NCBI RefSeq assembly: GCF_013201545.1
Contig: NZ_CP053746.1
Coordinates: forward strand, 434,001-498,000
Source of the DNA: Pseudomonas graminis
Lineage (GTDB): Bacteria; Pseudomonadota; Gammaproteobacteria; Pseudomonadales; Pseudomonadaceae
DNA length: 64,000 nucleotides
Reading direction: 5' to 3'
Below are positions 19,581 through 29,334 of the stretch, piece by piece; the stretch's first letter is position 1; every line of letters begins with the position of its first letter. The notes under the pieces are model-generated. The model was given only the letters and a program-made list of their open reading frames with translations. It was not told where the DNA came from and ran no database searches. The position numbers and the translations under genes were made by a program.

Positions 19581-19954
19581 GGTTTACCCACGCTGAATTC
19601 GTGGTCGAACTTGACCACCAGATCGAGGTTCTGGATCAGTGGCTCACGTTTTTCGTAGTTCAAATGGGCGAGGAACCTGTTGTTCTCCGTCGTCACAGTT
19701 AACGCCTTGTTCAAATCCAAATCCCGAATGTTATTGACCTGCATGCCTTTGGCCACGTAGGCGTAAAGGTCACCGGCGTTGGTGATGTCTGCCGTGCGAT
19801 CGGTGCCGGCAGTTTCGATGATTTTCTTCATCGACAGGTAGTCCATGTAATGCGGCACGATCTTGGCGGCGGTGCTTCCGACAAAGGCCAGAATCGCCAG
19901 CAGCACCAGCCAGCCGATGAACGACAGGCCCTTTTGCGGACCGGCAGACGTCAT
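19577..19954 (-). CDS. DUF4845 small membrane protein
   Basis: 125 residues from the ATG at 19954; longer frames lack a plausible start. It begins [20 protein letters not shown], a single N-terminal TM helix with a type IV pilin-like look, followed by about 90 residues outside the membrane. It always sits between lepB and rnc in pseudomonads, so a link with LepB processing is an attractive but unproven idea. Function unknown. Confidence 0.85.
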   Translation of the reverse strand: MTSAGPQKGLSFIGWLVLLAILAFVGSTAAKIVPHYMDYLSMKKIIETAGTDRTADITNAGDLYAYVAKGMQVNNIRDLDLNKALTVTTENNRFLAHLNYEKREPLIQNLDLVVKFDHEFSVGKP

Positions 19955-20026
19955 GGTTGCTTTCAAGAGTAGCCCTTCCCTGTCACCTGCGAGATCAGCC
20001 ACGCAACATGGCCCTGAATGACATAC

Positions 20027-20049
20027 GGCGCTGCCAGTGGCAGCGCCGC
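20027..20049. other. Perfect hairpin between lepB and the DUF4845 gene
   Basis: CGGCGCTGCC (20027-20036) is followed by AGT and GGCAGCGCCG (20040-20049), a 10-bp stem with a 3-base loop. There is no T-run on the minus strand, so it is not a standard terminator. It could slow decay of the upstream message. Confidence 0.6.
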
Positions 20050-20054
20050 ATCGA

Positions 20055-20909
20055 TTACTTGATCAGACCCACTCGCGAGAAGTTCGGAAAGTGGCTGAGC
20101 TTGGGTTCAGGCCAGCTCATCCAGACCGCAAAGGCCTTGCCGACGATGTTCTTGTCGGGGACCATGCCCAGCTCGTCCTTGGGAATATTGGGGTCATCCC
20201 AGTAACGGCTGTCGTTCGAGTTGTCGCGGTTGTCGCCCATCATGAAGTAGTGCGCGGCAGGCACGGTCCACTCGTGATCAGGCGGCGCGCGGTAGCGGCT
20301 CATTTCCTGACGGATCTGGTGTTCCACCTCGCCCAGCTTCTCGTTGTAAAGCTCTGCGCTGCCCAGCGTGCCCGGCTCAGAACCGATCAGCTGCTTGGCC
20401 ACCAGCTGCCCGTTGATGAACAACTGCTTGTCGTTGGTGTAGCGAATCACATCCCCTGGCAGGCCGACGACGCGCTTGATGTAGTTGACCGTGGGGTCGC
20501 TCGGGTAGCGGAACACCATCACGTCGCCACGCTGCGGATCGCCGACCGGGATGACCTTGAGGTCGATCACCGGCAAGCGGATGCCGTATGAGAACTTGTT
20601 CACCAGGATGAAATCGCCCACGTCCAGCGTTGGCTTCATCGAGCCCGACGGGATCTGGAACGGCTCAACCAGAAACGAGCGAAGCACCAGAACGATGAAC
20701 AACACCGGAAAGAACGACTTGCCGTATTCGACGAGGAACGGCTCCTTGTTCAACCGGTCCACGACCGCGACATCAGGCTGGCTCACGCTGCCTTGATAGT
20801 TCGCTATCGCGTTGCGGCGACGCGGCGCCAATATGATCAGATCGAACAGGGCCAGCAAACCGCAGACAAACACGGCGACGACCAGCAACAGCGGGAAATT
20901 GAGTGACAT
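20055..20909 (-). CDS. lepB: Signal peptidase I
   Basis: 284 residues. It removes Sec and Tat signal peptides at the outer face of the inner membrane. Two N-terminal TM segments are visible (FPLLLVVAVFVCGLLALFDLI, shown in part; SFFPVLFIVLVLRSFLV). The catalytic Ser lies in IPSGSMKPTL and the general-base Lys in YIKRVVGLPGD; the GDNRDNSNDSRYWD box is intact. It lies ten bases after lepA, a conserved order. Confidence 0.97.
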   Translation of the reverse strand: MSLNFPLLLVVAVFVCGLLALFDLIILAPRRRNAIANYQGSVSQPDVAVVDRLNKEPFLVEYGKSFFPVLFIVLVLRSFLVEPFQIPSGSMKPTLDVGDFILVNKFSYGIRLPVIDLKVIPVGDPQRGDVMVFRYPSDPTVNYIKRVVGLPGDVIRYTNDKQLFINGQLVAKQLIGSEPGTLGSAELYNEKLGEVEHQIRQEMSRYRAPPDHEWTVPAAHYFMMGDNRDNSNDSRYWDDPNIPKDELGMVPDKNIVGKAFAVWMSWPEPKLSHFPNFSRVGLIK

Positions 20910-20918
20910 AGGGCCTGA

Positions 20919-22715
20919 CTATTCCAACCTGAGCACTGCAAGGAAGGCTTCCTGTGGAATTTCCACGTTGCCAACCTGCTTCATGCGTTTCTTACCGGCC
21001 TTCTGCTTCTCGAGCAGCTTGCGCTTACGGCTGACGTCGCCGCCATAACATTTGGCCAGTACGTTCTTTCTGAGCGCCTTGACGGTTGTACGCGCGATAA
21101 TCTGGCCGCCAATGGCTGCCTGGATTGCCACGTCGAACATCTGACGAGGAATCAGTTCTTTCATCTTTTCAGTCAACGCGCGGCCTTTGTAGGCGGCATT
21201 GTCACGATGCACGATCAGCGCCAGAGCGTCGACCTTTTCACCGTTGATCATCACGTCCAGACGAACCAGGTTGGCCGACTGATAACGATCGAAATGGTAG
21301 TCCAGCGACGCGTAACCACGGCTGGTCGACTTCAGTCGGTCGAAGAAATCCAGGACCACTTCGTTCATCGGCAAATCGTAGGTCACTTGCACCTGCGTAC
21401 CGAGGAACAGCATGTCGTGCTGAATGCCACGTTTCTCGATACACAGCGTAATGACGTTGCCCAGGTGCTCTTGAGGCACAAGAATGTTCGCCCGCACGAT
21501 CGGCTCACGCATGTCCTCGATCGTGGACAGGTCTGGCAATTTCGACGGGTTGTCGACGTAAATGGTTTCACCGGTCTTCAGCAGCAGCTCGAAGATTACC
21601 GTCGGCGCGGTGGTGATCAGGTCCAGGTCGTACTCGCGCTCAAGGCGCTCCTGGATGATCTCCATGTGCAGCATGCCGAGGAAGCCGCAGCGGAAACCGA
21701 AGCCCAGCGCGTCGGAGCTTTCCGGCAGATATTGCAGGGAAGAGTCATTCAGCGTCAGCTTCTGCAGCGCATCGCGGAAATCTTCGAAGTCATCGGAGCT
21801 GACCGGGAACAGACCCGCGTAGACCTGCGGCTGAATACGCTTGAAGCCGGGCAGCACCGGAACGTCTGGCGTGGTGCTCAGGGTCAGGGTGTCGCCCACT
21901 GGCGCGCCGTGAATGTCCTTGATGCCTGCGATGATGAAGCCCACTTCGCCGGCTTTCAGATCAGCGGTGGCGCTGTGCTTGGGGTTGAACACGCCCACGC
22001 TGTCGACCAGGTGCATCTTGCCGGTCGACTTCACCAGAATCTTGTCGCCTTTCTTGACCCGGCCGTGACGCACACGCACCAAGGACACAACGCCCAGGTA
22101 GTTGTCGAACCACGAATCGATGATCAGCGCCTGCAGCGGGTCTTCGATGTTGCCGGTCGGCGCGGGAATGGTATGGACCAGACGCTCGAGCACCTCGTCA
22201 ACGCCCAGGCCGGTCTTGGCGCTGCAGACCACGGCATCAGTGGCATCGATGCCGATGATTTTTTCGATTTCTTCCTTGACGCGATCCGGATCGGCCTGGG
22301 GCAGGTCGATCTTGTTCAGGACCGGCATGACTTCCAGGCCCTGTTCGATAGCCGTGTAGCAGTTGGCGACGGATTGGGCTTCTACGCCCTGACCGGCATC
22401 GACCACCAGTAACGCGCCCTCACATGCCGCCAGCGAGCGGCTGACTTCGTAGGTGAAGTCAACGTGCCCCGGGGTATCAATGAAGTTGAGCTGGTAGGTG
22501 ATCCCGTCCTTCGCCTTGTAATAAAGCGTGACGCTGTGGGCTTTGATCGTAATCCCGCGCTCACGCTCCAGGTCCATGGAATCGAGGACCTGAGCTTCCA
22601 TCTCGCGCTCGGTCAGGCCGCCGCACATCTGGATGAAACGGTCGGCCAGCGTCGACTTGCCATGGTCAATGTGGGCGATGATGGAGAAATTGCGGATATG
22701 ACTCAAATCACTCAC
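20919..22715 (-). CDS. lepA: Elongation factor 4 (LepA)
   Basis: 598 residues with a GTG start at 22715. Ribosome-associated GTPase that back-translocates or remodels stalled ribosomes. G1 HIDHGKST, G2 [10 protein letters not shown]3 DTPGHVDF and G4 NKID are present, followed by EF-G-like domains II, III and V and the LepA-specific C-terminal domain ([20 protein letters not shown], shown in part). First gene of the lepA-to-pdxJ series, downstream of mucD with a terminator between. Confidence 0.98.
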   Translation of the reverse strand: MSDLSHIRNFSIIAHIDHGKSTLADRFIQMCGGLTEREMEAQVLDSMDLERERGITIKAHSVTLYYKAKDGITYQLNFIDTPGHVDFTYEVSRSLAACEGALLVVDAGQGVEAQSVANCYTAIEQGLEVMPVLNKIDLPQADPDRVKEEIEKIIGIDATDAVVCSAKTGLGVDEVLERLVHTIPAPTGNIEDPLQALIIDSWFDNYLGVVSLVRVRHGRVKKGDKILVKSTGKMHLVDSVGVFNPKHSATADLKAGEVGFIIAGIKDIHGAPVGDTLTLSTTPDVPVLPGFKRIQPQVYAGLFPVSSDDFEDFRDALQKLTLNDSSLQYLPESSDALGFGFRCGFLGMLHMEIIQERLEREYDLDLITTAPTVIFELLLKTGETIYVDNPSKLPDLSTIEDMREPIVRANILVPQEHLGNVITLCIEKRGIQHDMLFLGTQVQVTYDLPMNEVVLDFFDRLKSTSRGYASLDYHFDRYQSANLVRLDVMINGEKVDALALIVHRDNAAYKGRALTEKMKELIPRQMFDVAIQAAIGGQIIARTTVKALRKNVLAKCYGGDVSRKRKLLEKQKAGKKRMKQVGNVEIPQEAFLAVLRLE

Positions 22716-22840
22716 GGATCAACACTCGAAAAAGGTCGCAGGCAGACTGCCCGCCAAAAATAGCCGGGAATTGTACCTGAAGGAACGATCAGGCGTCACG
22801 TTCACGCGCAGAGCCTGCGCGCCATGCCTCGAGAGGGCAC

Positions 22841-22868
22841 AAAAAAAGGAGCGGTCTGACCGCTCCTT
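22841..22868 (-). terminator. Rho-independent terminator of mucD
   Basis: Read on the minus strand, AAGGAGCGGT (22868-22859) pairs with ACCGCTCCTT (22855-22846) and is followed by a run of seven T. It separates mucD from lepA. Confidence 0.9.
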
Positions 22869-22886
22869 CTCGCTGCGCCTGAAGGG

Positions 22887-24323
22887 TTATTCCGCCAGCT
22901 TGAACGTGATGAATGTCGCGCGGCCCTGACGCAGAACGCGCATGGAAACTGAGCGATTCTTCGGCAGGCCCTTGGCCACTTCTGTGAACTGCTTGGACGA
23001 AGTGATCGCCTGGTTATTCAGGTGAGTGATGACATCACCCGCCTGCAACCCGATGAGCGAAGCAGGACCATCCTGAACTTCCTTGATGACGACGCCGCCC
23101 TTGAGGTCCAGCGATTTCATCTGCTCAGCGGTCAGATCAACCACCGAAACGCCCAGACGGTTGCTGCTGCGCTCGACACCGGTGTCGGCTGCGCCCATTT
23201 CTTCGCCTTCGGCAGGCAACGCGCCCACGGTCACAGTGAGTTTCTGACGCTTGCCGTCGCGAATCACTTCGAGTTCGGCCTTGCTGCCGTCCTTCAGGTT
23301 GCCGATCAGGTGCGGCAAGTCTGCGGACATGACGATCGGCGTGCCGTTGGCGCTCAGGATCACGTCGCCTACCTGCAGACCACCTTTGGCGGCCGGCCCG
23401 TCTTCAAGGACTTGAGCCACCAGCGCACCGGCCGGTTTGTCCAGACCAAACGACTCGGCCAGGTCTTTGTTGACTTCCTGAATCACGACACCCAGCCAGC
23501 CACGGTTGACCTTGCCACTGGCTTTTAGCTGGTTGGCAACGTCCATCGCCACGTCGATCGGGATCGCGAACGACAGGCCCATGAAGCCACCGGAGCGGGT
23601 GAAGATCTGCGAGTTGATACCCACCACTTCGCCCGCCATGTTGAACAGCGGACCGCCCGAGTTACCCGGGTTGATCGCAACGTCCGTCTGGATAAACGGC
23701 ACGTACGTGTCATTTGGCAGGCTGCGGCCCTTGGCGCTGACGATGCCTTTGGTCACCGAGTGATCGAAGCCGAACGGCGAGCCGATCGCCAGCACCCACT
23801 CACCGACTTTCAGCTTGTCGGAGTTACCCAGCTTGACGGTGGGAAGGTCCTTGCCATCGATCTTCAGCACCGCAACGTCGGTACGTGGATCGGTGCCGAT
23901 CAGCTTGGCCTTCATCTCGCTGCGATCCGAAAGACGCACAAGAATTTCGTCGGCGCCATCAATGACGTGGTTGTTGGTCAGGATGAAACCATCAGCGGAG
24001 ATGATAAAGCCCGAGCCTAATGACTGCGCCTCACGCTGACGATCGCCCTTGCCGCCTCCTGGCGGGCGGGAGCCGGGCGGCGTGCTGCGCTCGAGAAATT
24101 CGCGCAGCATCGGTGGCAGGCCTTCCAGATCAGGCATCTGACCCTGGGCAACCGAGCGGTCCGGCAACTTCTGCCGCGTACTGATGTTGACGACGGCGGG
24201 GGAAGCCTGCTCCACCAGAGAGGTGAAGTCCGGCAAGGCTTCGGCTTGAGCAGTGATGACCTGTCCAAGCATCAGCACAGCGGCCATCCAGACCAGGTAA
24301 GGTTTAAAGCGTGGTATCGACAT
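22887..24323 (-). CDS. mucD: Periplasmic serine endoprotease MucD (DegP/HtrA family)
   Basis: 478 residues from the ATG at 24323, with GGGAG upstream and an immediate signal peptide; the open frame further upstream is not part of the protein. Catalytic triad: His in ILTNNHVIDGADE, Asp in DPRTDVAVLKI, Ser in NPGNSGGPLFN. Two PDZ domains follow (GWLGVVIQEVNKDLAES; RLGVSVVDLTAEQMKSL). MucD degrades misfolded envelope proteins and dampens AlgU activation. It is separated from mucB by 291 bases with a terminator and leader hairpins, so it may be transcribed partly on its own. Confidence 0.96.
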   Translation of the reverse strand: MSIPRFKPYLVWMAAVLMLGQVITAQAEALPDFTSLVEQASPAVVNISTRQKLPDRSVAQGQMPDLEGLPPMLREFLERSTPPGSRPPGGGKGDRQREAQSLGSGFIISADGFILTNNHVIDGADEILVRLSDRSEMKAKLIGTDPRTDVAVLKIDGKDLPTVKLGNSDKLKVGEWVLAIGSPFGFDHSVTKGIVSAKGRSLPNDTYVPFIQTDVAINPGNSGGPLFNMAGEVVGINSQIFTRSGGFMGLSFAIPIDVAMDVANQLKASGKVNRGWLGVVIQEVNKDLAESFGLDKPAGALVAQVLEDGPAAKGGLQVGDVILSANGTPIVMSADLPHLIGNLKDGSKAELEVIRDGKRQKLTVTVGALPAEGEEMGAADTGVERSSNRLGVSVVDLTAEQMKSLDLKGGVVIKEVQDGPASLIGLQAGDVITHLNNQAITSSKQFTEVAKGLPKNRSVSMRVLRQGRATFITFKLAE

Positions 24324-24359
24324 ATGGCTCCCGTTTACAACGAGCATGGTTAAGCGGTA

Positions 24360-24433
24360 CGAGCCCGCAGGCTCGCGAAGCATCTGTGCGCTGCAGTTTC
24401 CTGCAGCACCTGTATCTGCTCCAGTTTCCTGGA
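24360..24433 (-). promoter_or_regulatory. Three-hairpin leader upstream of mucD
   Basis: Three compact hairpins are spaced upstream of the mucD ATG: TCCAG-GAAA-CTGGA (24433-24420), GCTGCAG-GAAA-CTGCAGC (24407-24390) and CGAGCC-TGCG-GGCTCG (24375-24360), all read on the minus strand. The first two share a GAAA tetraloop and a CAGGAAACTG core. None has a T tail. A role in stability or translation of the mucD message is inference. Confidence 0.5.
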
Positions 24434-24440
24434 CCCTGAA

Positions 24441-24472
24441 ACAACAAAGGCCACAGCTGCGAAGCTGTGACC
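24441..24472 (-). terminator. Terminator in the mucB-mucD gap
   Basis: Minus-strand GGTCACAGC (24472-24464) pairs with GCTGTGGCC (24457-24449, one G-T pair), followed by TTTGTTGTTT. It would end transcripts coming from algU-mucA-mucB. A second small hairpin, GATGAAA-AAGG-TTTCATC, lies at 24576-24593. Confidence 0.65.
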
Positions 24473-24614
24473 TATAGAAAAAAACACATCCAATTGCAAC
24501 CGACAAAGCGCACTAAACATTTCATCAGTACCAGTGAAGCCCATATTTAAAGGCTTGTGAACGTGAACCGACCGGATGAAACCTTTTTCATCGTGGGCAT
24601 CACCGGTGTGTAAA

Positions 24615-25577
24615 TCAGTTTTTGCTCGTAGCCGCAGCGTCGTCTCGCATGGACAACGCAATGCGCTCGGCCGTCCCGATCGGGATCTCGCCCACCACCG
24701 TCACCATGGCATCCCCTCTCGCCGTCGAGACGCGACGGGAGACGGCAACGGTCGGGCCCAGCTGAGTGCGAATATCCGTCACCGCCGCGCCGCTGACCGG
24801 CTCAACAAACACAGAGAAACGTGCCAGGCCATCGTCATACATCAGACTCGTCACAAGATCCTTCGAGTCAGGATCCTTGCGTGCCGCAGCGCTGCTCAAG
24901 TCAAAGCCCGGCGGCAGCCAATTGGAACGCCATTCCACTTTTTGCTTAGGAGCATCAGGCTTGGATTTGACCACTTCGAGCGGCTTGCAGTCAGCACCGG
25001 GCGAGAGCATTTGATCGGTCAGTGACTGGGAGGTATTGAGGTCAGTGAATTGAAAACGCTCGAGCAATTGGCCCTTGTCGCTGAGCAACAAAGACTTCAG
25101 CGGCAAGCCGGTTTCACTGTCGAGGTGCAATTCGATGCCGTAACGGTGCTGATCGCGAGGGGTCAGTGTGACGACGTTAGCCAGGCGTCCTGCGACACGC
25201 GAGGTGCCTGCCGACTTGATGTCATACCAGGAAGATAGCCTGGCAGCATCAAAAGCTCGGGCCGCAGAGTCCGGAACACTGGAGGCGCCCTCTTCGAGGG
25301 TACCGCTGGCGCACTGGGTAACCCCATTGACGCGCAGCACCTCTTGAGGCGTGCCATCCAGTTGAAGAAGATGCTCCCGAACCTTGCCATCGGCGACGCG
25401 CTGCCAGATTCGGTGAGTGGAGAAGCTGCCGTTACGTTCATAAACGAATGTTCCGGTGTAGCTTTGCTGCTGCTCAGCCTGCGTAAGACGTTTCAACTGA
25501 TCTTGCGCGTCATCGGCATGAGCTGGAAGGACCAGCCATCCGCCCAGCAAAAGCGACAGTAGAGGGATGGCGCGCAT
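24615..25577 (-). CDS. mucB: Sigma factor AlgU regulatory protein MucB (RseB family)
   Basis: 320 residues. Signal peptide (IPLLSLLLGGWLVLPAHA), then a LolA-like lipid-sensing N-domain (SYTGTFVYERNGSFSTHRIWQ, shown in part) and a smaller C-terminal domain (WLPPGFDLSS; EPVSGAAVTDI). MucB binds the periplasmic part of MucA and shields it from AlgW; loss frees AlgU. It starts eight bases after mucA. Confidence 0.95.
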   Translation of the reverse strand: MRAIPLLSLLLGGWLVLPAHADDAQDQLKRLTQAEQQQSYTGTFVYERNGSFSTHRIWQRVADGKVREHLLQLDGTPQEVLRVNGVTQCASGTLEEGASSVPDSAARAFDAARLSSWYDIKSAGTSRVAGRLANVVTLTPRDQHRYGIELHLDSETGLPLKSLLLSDKGQLLERFQFTDLNTSQSLTDQMLSPGADCKPLEVVKSKPDAPKQKVEWRSNWLPPGFDLSSAAARKDPDSKDLVTSLMYDDGLARFSVFVEPVSGAAVTDIRTQLGPTVAVSRRVSTARGDAMVTVVGEIPIGTAERIALSMRDDAAATSKN

Positions 25578-25585
25578 GATCCTCC

Positions 25586-26173
25586 TTAACGGTTTTCCAG
25601 GCTTGCGGCACGGGCGAATGGCAGAGCGCCTTCGGCACCTTTCGTTGCCGCTTGCTGCGCGTGCTGGCGCAGGTAACCTGGCAGACGCTGATCATGCCAG
25701 CCAGCCTGGTTCTGCAGCACACCGCTTGCCATTGGACCCGGAGACTGTTCGCCTTCTGTGTAGCCTGCCAGTACCGCTGGGCCTTTGGCCTGAGGCATGG
25801 CAACGTTGGTCGGCTGAGTCTGCTGGGCCAGTTGTGCCCCTGCGATTTCATCCTGGTTATACAAACGTACGCCCGCCAGCACTGCAACGGTCACCGAGGC
25901 AGCCACGGCCAGACGACCCAGCGTGCGCCAAGGACCGCGACCGACCTTGAGCGGGCTGACTTCATCAGCGATCCCGGCAGCAACGGCGGCCGAAATATCC
26001 AGATGAGGGATCAGTAGTTCTTTATGCATGGCTGCACGGGCAATCTGATAACGGGACCAAGTGGCACGTGTGTCCGCATCTTCAATAGCGCTAAGCACTC
26101 GACGCAGTTCCAATTCGTCCGCTTCGTTATCCATCACCGCGGACAGCGATTCCTGCAGGGCTTCACGACTCAT
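25586..26173 (-). CDS. mucA: Anti-sigma factor MucA
   Basis: 195 residues, full length, so the gene shows no truncation of the type found in mucoid isolates. The N-terminal cytoplasmic domain (MSREALQESLSAVMDNEADE; ATWSRYQIARAAMHKE) binds AlgU; one TM helix near residues 85-105 (LGRLAVAASVTVAVLAGVRL); the periplasmic remainder is the target of MucB and AlgW. It lies 33 bases after algU. Confidence 0.96.
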   Translation of the reverse strand: MSREALQESLSAVMDNEADELELRRVLSAIEDADTRATWSRYQIARAAMHKELLIPHLDISAAVAAGIADEVSPLKVGRGPWRTLGRLAVAASVTVAVLAGVRLYNQDEIAGAQLAQQTQPTNVAMPQAKGPAVLAGYTEGEQSPGPMASGVLQNQAGWHDQRLPGYLRQHAQQAATKGAEGALPFARAASLENR

Positions 26174-26206
26174 GGCGGTTCCTCTCTTGTGGCTATCGCC
26201 GCTGTC

Positions 26207-26788
26207 TCAGGTTTCCTGCAACAGAGGTTGCAAGGCTTTGTCGATGGCTTCCCGAGCGCGAAATATGCGAGAGCGCACGGTACCAACGGGACATTGCATG
26301 ACACTGGCAATGTCTTCGTAACTCAGACCGTCGAACTCACGCAAAGTTAAAGCTGTACGCAAATCTTCTGGCAGTAGCTGGATAGTTCGGTGGACGGTGC
26401 CCTCGATCTCATCCCGCAATAATGCCCGCTCCGGCGACTCGATATCCTTGAGGCCGTGATCGCCGTCATAGAACTCTGCGTCTTCGGATCTGACATCGCT
26501 GTCCGGCGGCCGCCGACCTCGCGACACCAGATAGTTCTTCGCCGTGTTGATGGCGATACGGTACAGCCACGTATAAAACGCGCTGTCGCCGCGGAAGTTA
26601 CCAAGTGCGCGGTAGGCTTTGATAAACGCCTCTTGCGCAACGTCTTGGGCTTCGTGGGTGTCGTGAACGAATCTCACGATCAACCCAAGAATCTTGTGCT
26701 GATATTTCACCACTAGCAGATCAAAGGCCCGCTTGTCGCCGCGCTGAACGCGTTCAACCAGCTGCTGATCTTCTTCCTGGGTTAGCAT
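26207..26788 (-). CDS. algU: RNA polymerase sigma factor AlgU (sigma-22, RpoE family)
   Basis: 193 residues from the ATG at 26788, preceded by GAGGAG at five bases; an in-frame GTG six bases earlier is less likely. Region 2 (LGLIVRFVHDTHEAQDVAQE, FRGDSAFYTWLYRIAINTAKN) and region 4 (LREFDGLSYEDIASVMQCPVGTVRSRIFRARE, shown in part) are intact. AlgU drives envelope-stress and alginate genes and its own operon. A matching AlgU-type promoter lies upstream. Confidence 0.97.
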   Translation of the reverse strand: MLTQEEDQQLVERVQRGDKRAFDLLVVKYQHKILGLIVRFVHDTHEAQDVAQEAFIKAYRALGNFRGDSAFYTWLYRIAINTAKNYLVSRGRRPPDSDVRSEDAEFYDGDHGLKDIESPERALLRDEIEGTVHRTIQLLPEDLRTALTLREFDGLSYEDIASVMQCPVGTVRSRIFRAREAIDKALQPLLQET

Positions 26789-26846
26789 GAACACTCCTCA
26801 TAAAGCTTAAAGGAGCATCGCATTGGCTCTTTCGCAGGCTTGCAAA

Positions 26847-26874
26847 CATAGACTCGGGCTTTAAGCAAAAGTTC
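26847..26874 (-). promoter_or_regulatory. AlgU-type promoter of algU
   Basis: On the minus strand, GAACTT (26874-26869) and TCTATG (26852-26847) are separated by 16 bases, close to the AlgU/RpoE consensus GAACTT-N16/17-TCTGA. It lies 59 bases before the algU ATG and implies autoregulation. Confidence 0.75.
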
Positions 26875-27281
26875 TCCCCCCTTCAAGCAAGTTTCCGGCG
26901 GGCGTCTGCTGCCCGCGCGAAAAACGCCGCTCGAACCAGGTCGGCTGCGTAGATAATCTTGTCGTCATAAGCGCTCGCACTGGCTTGAACCACCAACGCG
27001 TAACGTCGACGCTGTTCCTTTATGGGCAACCCACTATTGAACGTACGGGTTCATGAAAAGTTCCCATCGCTCACCTTTGGGCGTAGGACCCGCACCCCAT
27101 CAGCTGTAGGACTCAATCCGAATGAAGCTGTAGGAAAGATCGCATCCATCAAACGGGGTGCAGGACGTCGCAGGGTGGCGCACACTTCGCTACCACCGCG
27201 ATCTACCCTTGCCATAAAGCGCGGCTATTGTGCCGTTCCACCCTTGCTTATACTAGTGGCCATTTAGACGCCGGGACCGAG
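26875..27281. other. Divergent algU-nadB intergenic region
   Basis: About 400 bases without a convincing gene. A good -10 element TATACT (27249-27254) lies 28 bases before the nadB ATG; its best -35 match, TTGTGC (27228-27233), has a short 15-base spacer. Several GTAGGA/GCAGGA-type short repeats (about 27092-27167) occur without clear structure. Further algU promoters may lie here but none was convincing. Confidence 0.4.
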
Positions 27282-28898
27282 ATGAGTCAGCATTTCCAGC
27301 ACGACGTATTGGTAATAGGCTCCGGTGCAGCCGGTTTGAGCCTTGCGCTGACATTGCCCGGGCATCTGCGCGTGGCGGTTCTCAGCAAAGGCGATCTGGC
27401 GAACGGCTCGACCTTCTGGGCCCAGGGTGGCGTTGCGGCGGTGCTGGATGACGCAGACACTGTTCAGTCCCACGTCGAAGACACCCTCAATGCGGGCGGC
27501 GGCCTGTGCAGAGAAGACGCGGTACGCTTTACAGTGGAGCACAGCCGCGAGGCCATCCAGTGGCTGATCGACTTGGGCGTTCCGTTTACCCGGGATGATC
27601 CATCCACCGTGGTAGACGGCGGCTTCGAGTTCCACCTGACGCGCGAGGGCGGGCATAGCCACCGCCGGATCATTCACGCCGCCGATGCCACCGGCGCGGC
27701 GATCTTTCGCACGTTGCTGGCGCAGGCCAGGTCCCGTCCCAATATCGAATTGCTGGAACAGCGCGTGGCGGTCGATCTCATCACCGAATCGCGGCTGGGC
27801 CTGGAAGGTCAGCGTTGCCTGGGCGCCTATGTGCTGGATCGTTCGACGGGCGAAGTCGACACCCACAGCGCGCGTTTCACCATTCTGGCGTCCGGCGGCG
27901 CGGCAAAAGTTTATCTGTACACCAGCAATCCCGACGGCGCTTGCGGCGACGGCATAGCGATGGCCTGGCGCTCAGGCTGCCGGGTGGGCAACCTGGAATT
28001 CAACCAGTTCCACCCCACCTGCCTGTACCACCCGCAAGCCAAGAGTTTTCTGATTACCGAGGCCCTGCGCGGCGAAGGCGCTTACCTGAAGCTGCCCAAT
28101 GGCGAGCGCTTCATGCAGCGTTTTGACCCACGGGCCGAGCTCGCGCCCCGCGACATCGTTGCCCGCGCCATTGACCACGAGATGAAACGCCTGGGCGCCG
28201 ACTGCGTGTTTCTGGACATCAGCCACAAGCCCGAAGACTTCATCAAAGGGCACTTCCCAACCGTGTACGAACGCTGCCTGACATTCGGCATCGACATCAC
28301 GCGTCAACCGATTCCCGTGGTCCCGGCCGCCCACTACACCTGTGGTGGCGTTGTGGTTGATCAGCAGGGCCGCACCGATGTGCCCGGGCTTTACGCCATC
28401 GGCGAGACCAGTTTCACAGGCCTGCACGGTGCCAATCGCATGGCCAGCAACTCCCTGCTGGAATGCTTCGTGTACGCCCGCTCGGCAGCGGCGGACATCG
28501 TGACTCAGCTCGAGCACGTCCCGCAGCCGCAAAACCTGCCGGCATGGGATTCGAGTCAGGTAACCGATTCCGACGAAGACGTGATCATTGCCCACAACTG
28601 GGATGAGCTGCGTCGGTTCATGTGGGACTACGTGGGGATTGTGCGTACCAACAAGCGTCTGCAGCGCGCCCAGCATCGGGTGCGGCTGTTGCTGGACGAG
28701 ATCGACGAGTTTTACAGCAACTATAAGGTCAGCCGCGATCTGATCGAGTTGCGCAACCTGGCCCAGGTCGCAGAGCTGATGATCGCGTCGGCGATGGCGC
28801 GCAAGGAGAGCCGGGGGCTGCATTACACGCTGGATTACCCGGATATGTTGCCCGAAGCGCTGGACACTATTCTGGTGCCGCCCACCTTCGCCGGCTGA
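27282..28898 (+). CDS. nadB: L-aspartate oxidase
   Basis: 538 residues from the ATG at 27282. It oxidises L-aspartate to iminoaspartate with FAD, the first step of de novo NAD synthesis. The FAD-binding motif [15 protein letters not shown], the [16 protein letters not shown] loop, the active-site region [15 protein letters not shown] and the flavin-site motif [15 protein letters not shown] are all present. The 3' end overlaps the convergent ygfX gene by 32 bases. Confidence 0.97.
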   Translation: MSQHFQHDVLVIGSGAAGLSLALTLPGHLRVAVLSKGDLANGSTFWAQGGVAAVLDDADTVQSHVEDTLNAGGGLCREDAVRFTVEHSREAIQWLIDLGVPFTRDDPSTVVDGGFEFHLTREGGHSHRRIIHAADATGAAIFRTLLAQARSRPNIELLEQRVAVDLITESRLGLEGQRCLGAYVLDRSTGEVDTHSARFTILASGGAAKVYLYTSNPDGACGDGIAMAWRSGCRVGNLEFNQFHPTCLYHPQAKSFLITEALRGEGAYLKLPNGERFMQRFDPRAELAPRDIVARAIDHEMKRLGADCVFLDISHKPEDFIKGHFPTVYERCLTFGIDITRQPIPVVPAAHYTCGGVVVDQQGRTDVPGLYAIGETSFTGLHGANRMASNSLLECFVYARSAAADIVTQLEHVPQPQNLPAWDSSQVTDSDEDVIIAHNWDELRRFMWDYVGIVRTNKRLQRAQHRVRLLLDEIDEFYSNYKVSRDLIELRNLAQVAELMIASAMARKESRGLHYTLDYPDMLPEALDTILVPPTFAG

Positions 28899-29334
28899 AC
28901 TTCAGGCGCAAACGCAGGCGTCGGTGGCTGTCCGGCGTCATGGCGTCTGCCGGGATGCACAGGCTTCGCACCCACACACGGCTCAGCCAGTGGCCCGTCG
29001 GCACCCGGAAACGCAGCACGACCATGTGCGGCAGCGCCAGGCTGTCCGGGCGTAGCTGCACCGGTTGCCAGCCGCCCTCCTCACTCCACAACGCCCATCC
29101 GCTGCTGTCACGCCGCAGCCCCGTGGATGACTGCGGCTGATCAAGCAGAATGGATGGGCGAAGGCGACGTGATGCATGCAAAGCGCACAGCAGGATGCCG
29201 ATGGCTTTGGTCCACAGGGGCACTGACAGGAGGACTATCGACGTCAGCGCAACGATTTGCGTGACGAGGTACGCCGTCAGCAGCGCCCGGGAGGCTTGCC
29301 AACGGCATTCGAAACGATCACTTCGGCTGGACAC
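28867..29334 (-). CDS. YgfX/CptA-type membrane protein
   Basis: 155 residues with a GTG start at 29334 inside the end of sdhE. Two adjacent hydrophobic helices near residues 15-55 ([31 protein letters not shown]) are followed by a basic soluble part rich in Trp and Arg. The sdhE-ygfX pairing is known from enterobacteria, where YgfX affects cell division proteins or SdhE. Here the family assignment rests on that pairing and the two-helix layout; function is not established. Confidence 0.75.
   Translation of the reverse strand: MSSRSDRFECRWQASRALLTAYLVTQIVALTSIVLLSVPLWTKAIGILLCALHASRRLRPSILLDQPQSSTGLRRDSSGWALWSEEGGWQPVQLRPDSLALPHMVVLRFRVPTGHWLSRVWVRSLCIPADAMTPDSHRRLRLRLKFSRRRWAAPE

Noticed and set aside
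21207..22412. 401-codon plus-strand frame opposite lepA
   Set aside because: Mirror of a conserved housekeeping gene; composition is that of an antisense shadow.
24350..24661. Candidate mucC in the mucB-mucD gap
   Set aside because: The 103-codon minus frame has no TM pattern or similarity to MucC and spans the hairpins and terminator.
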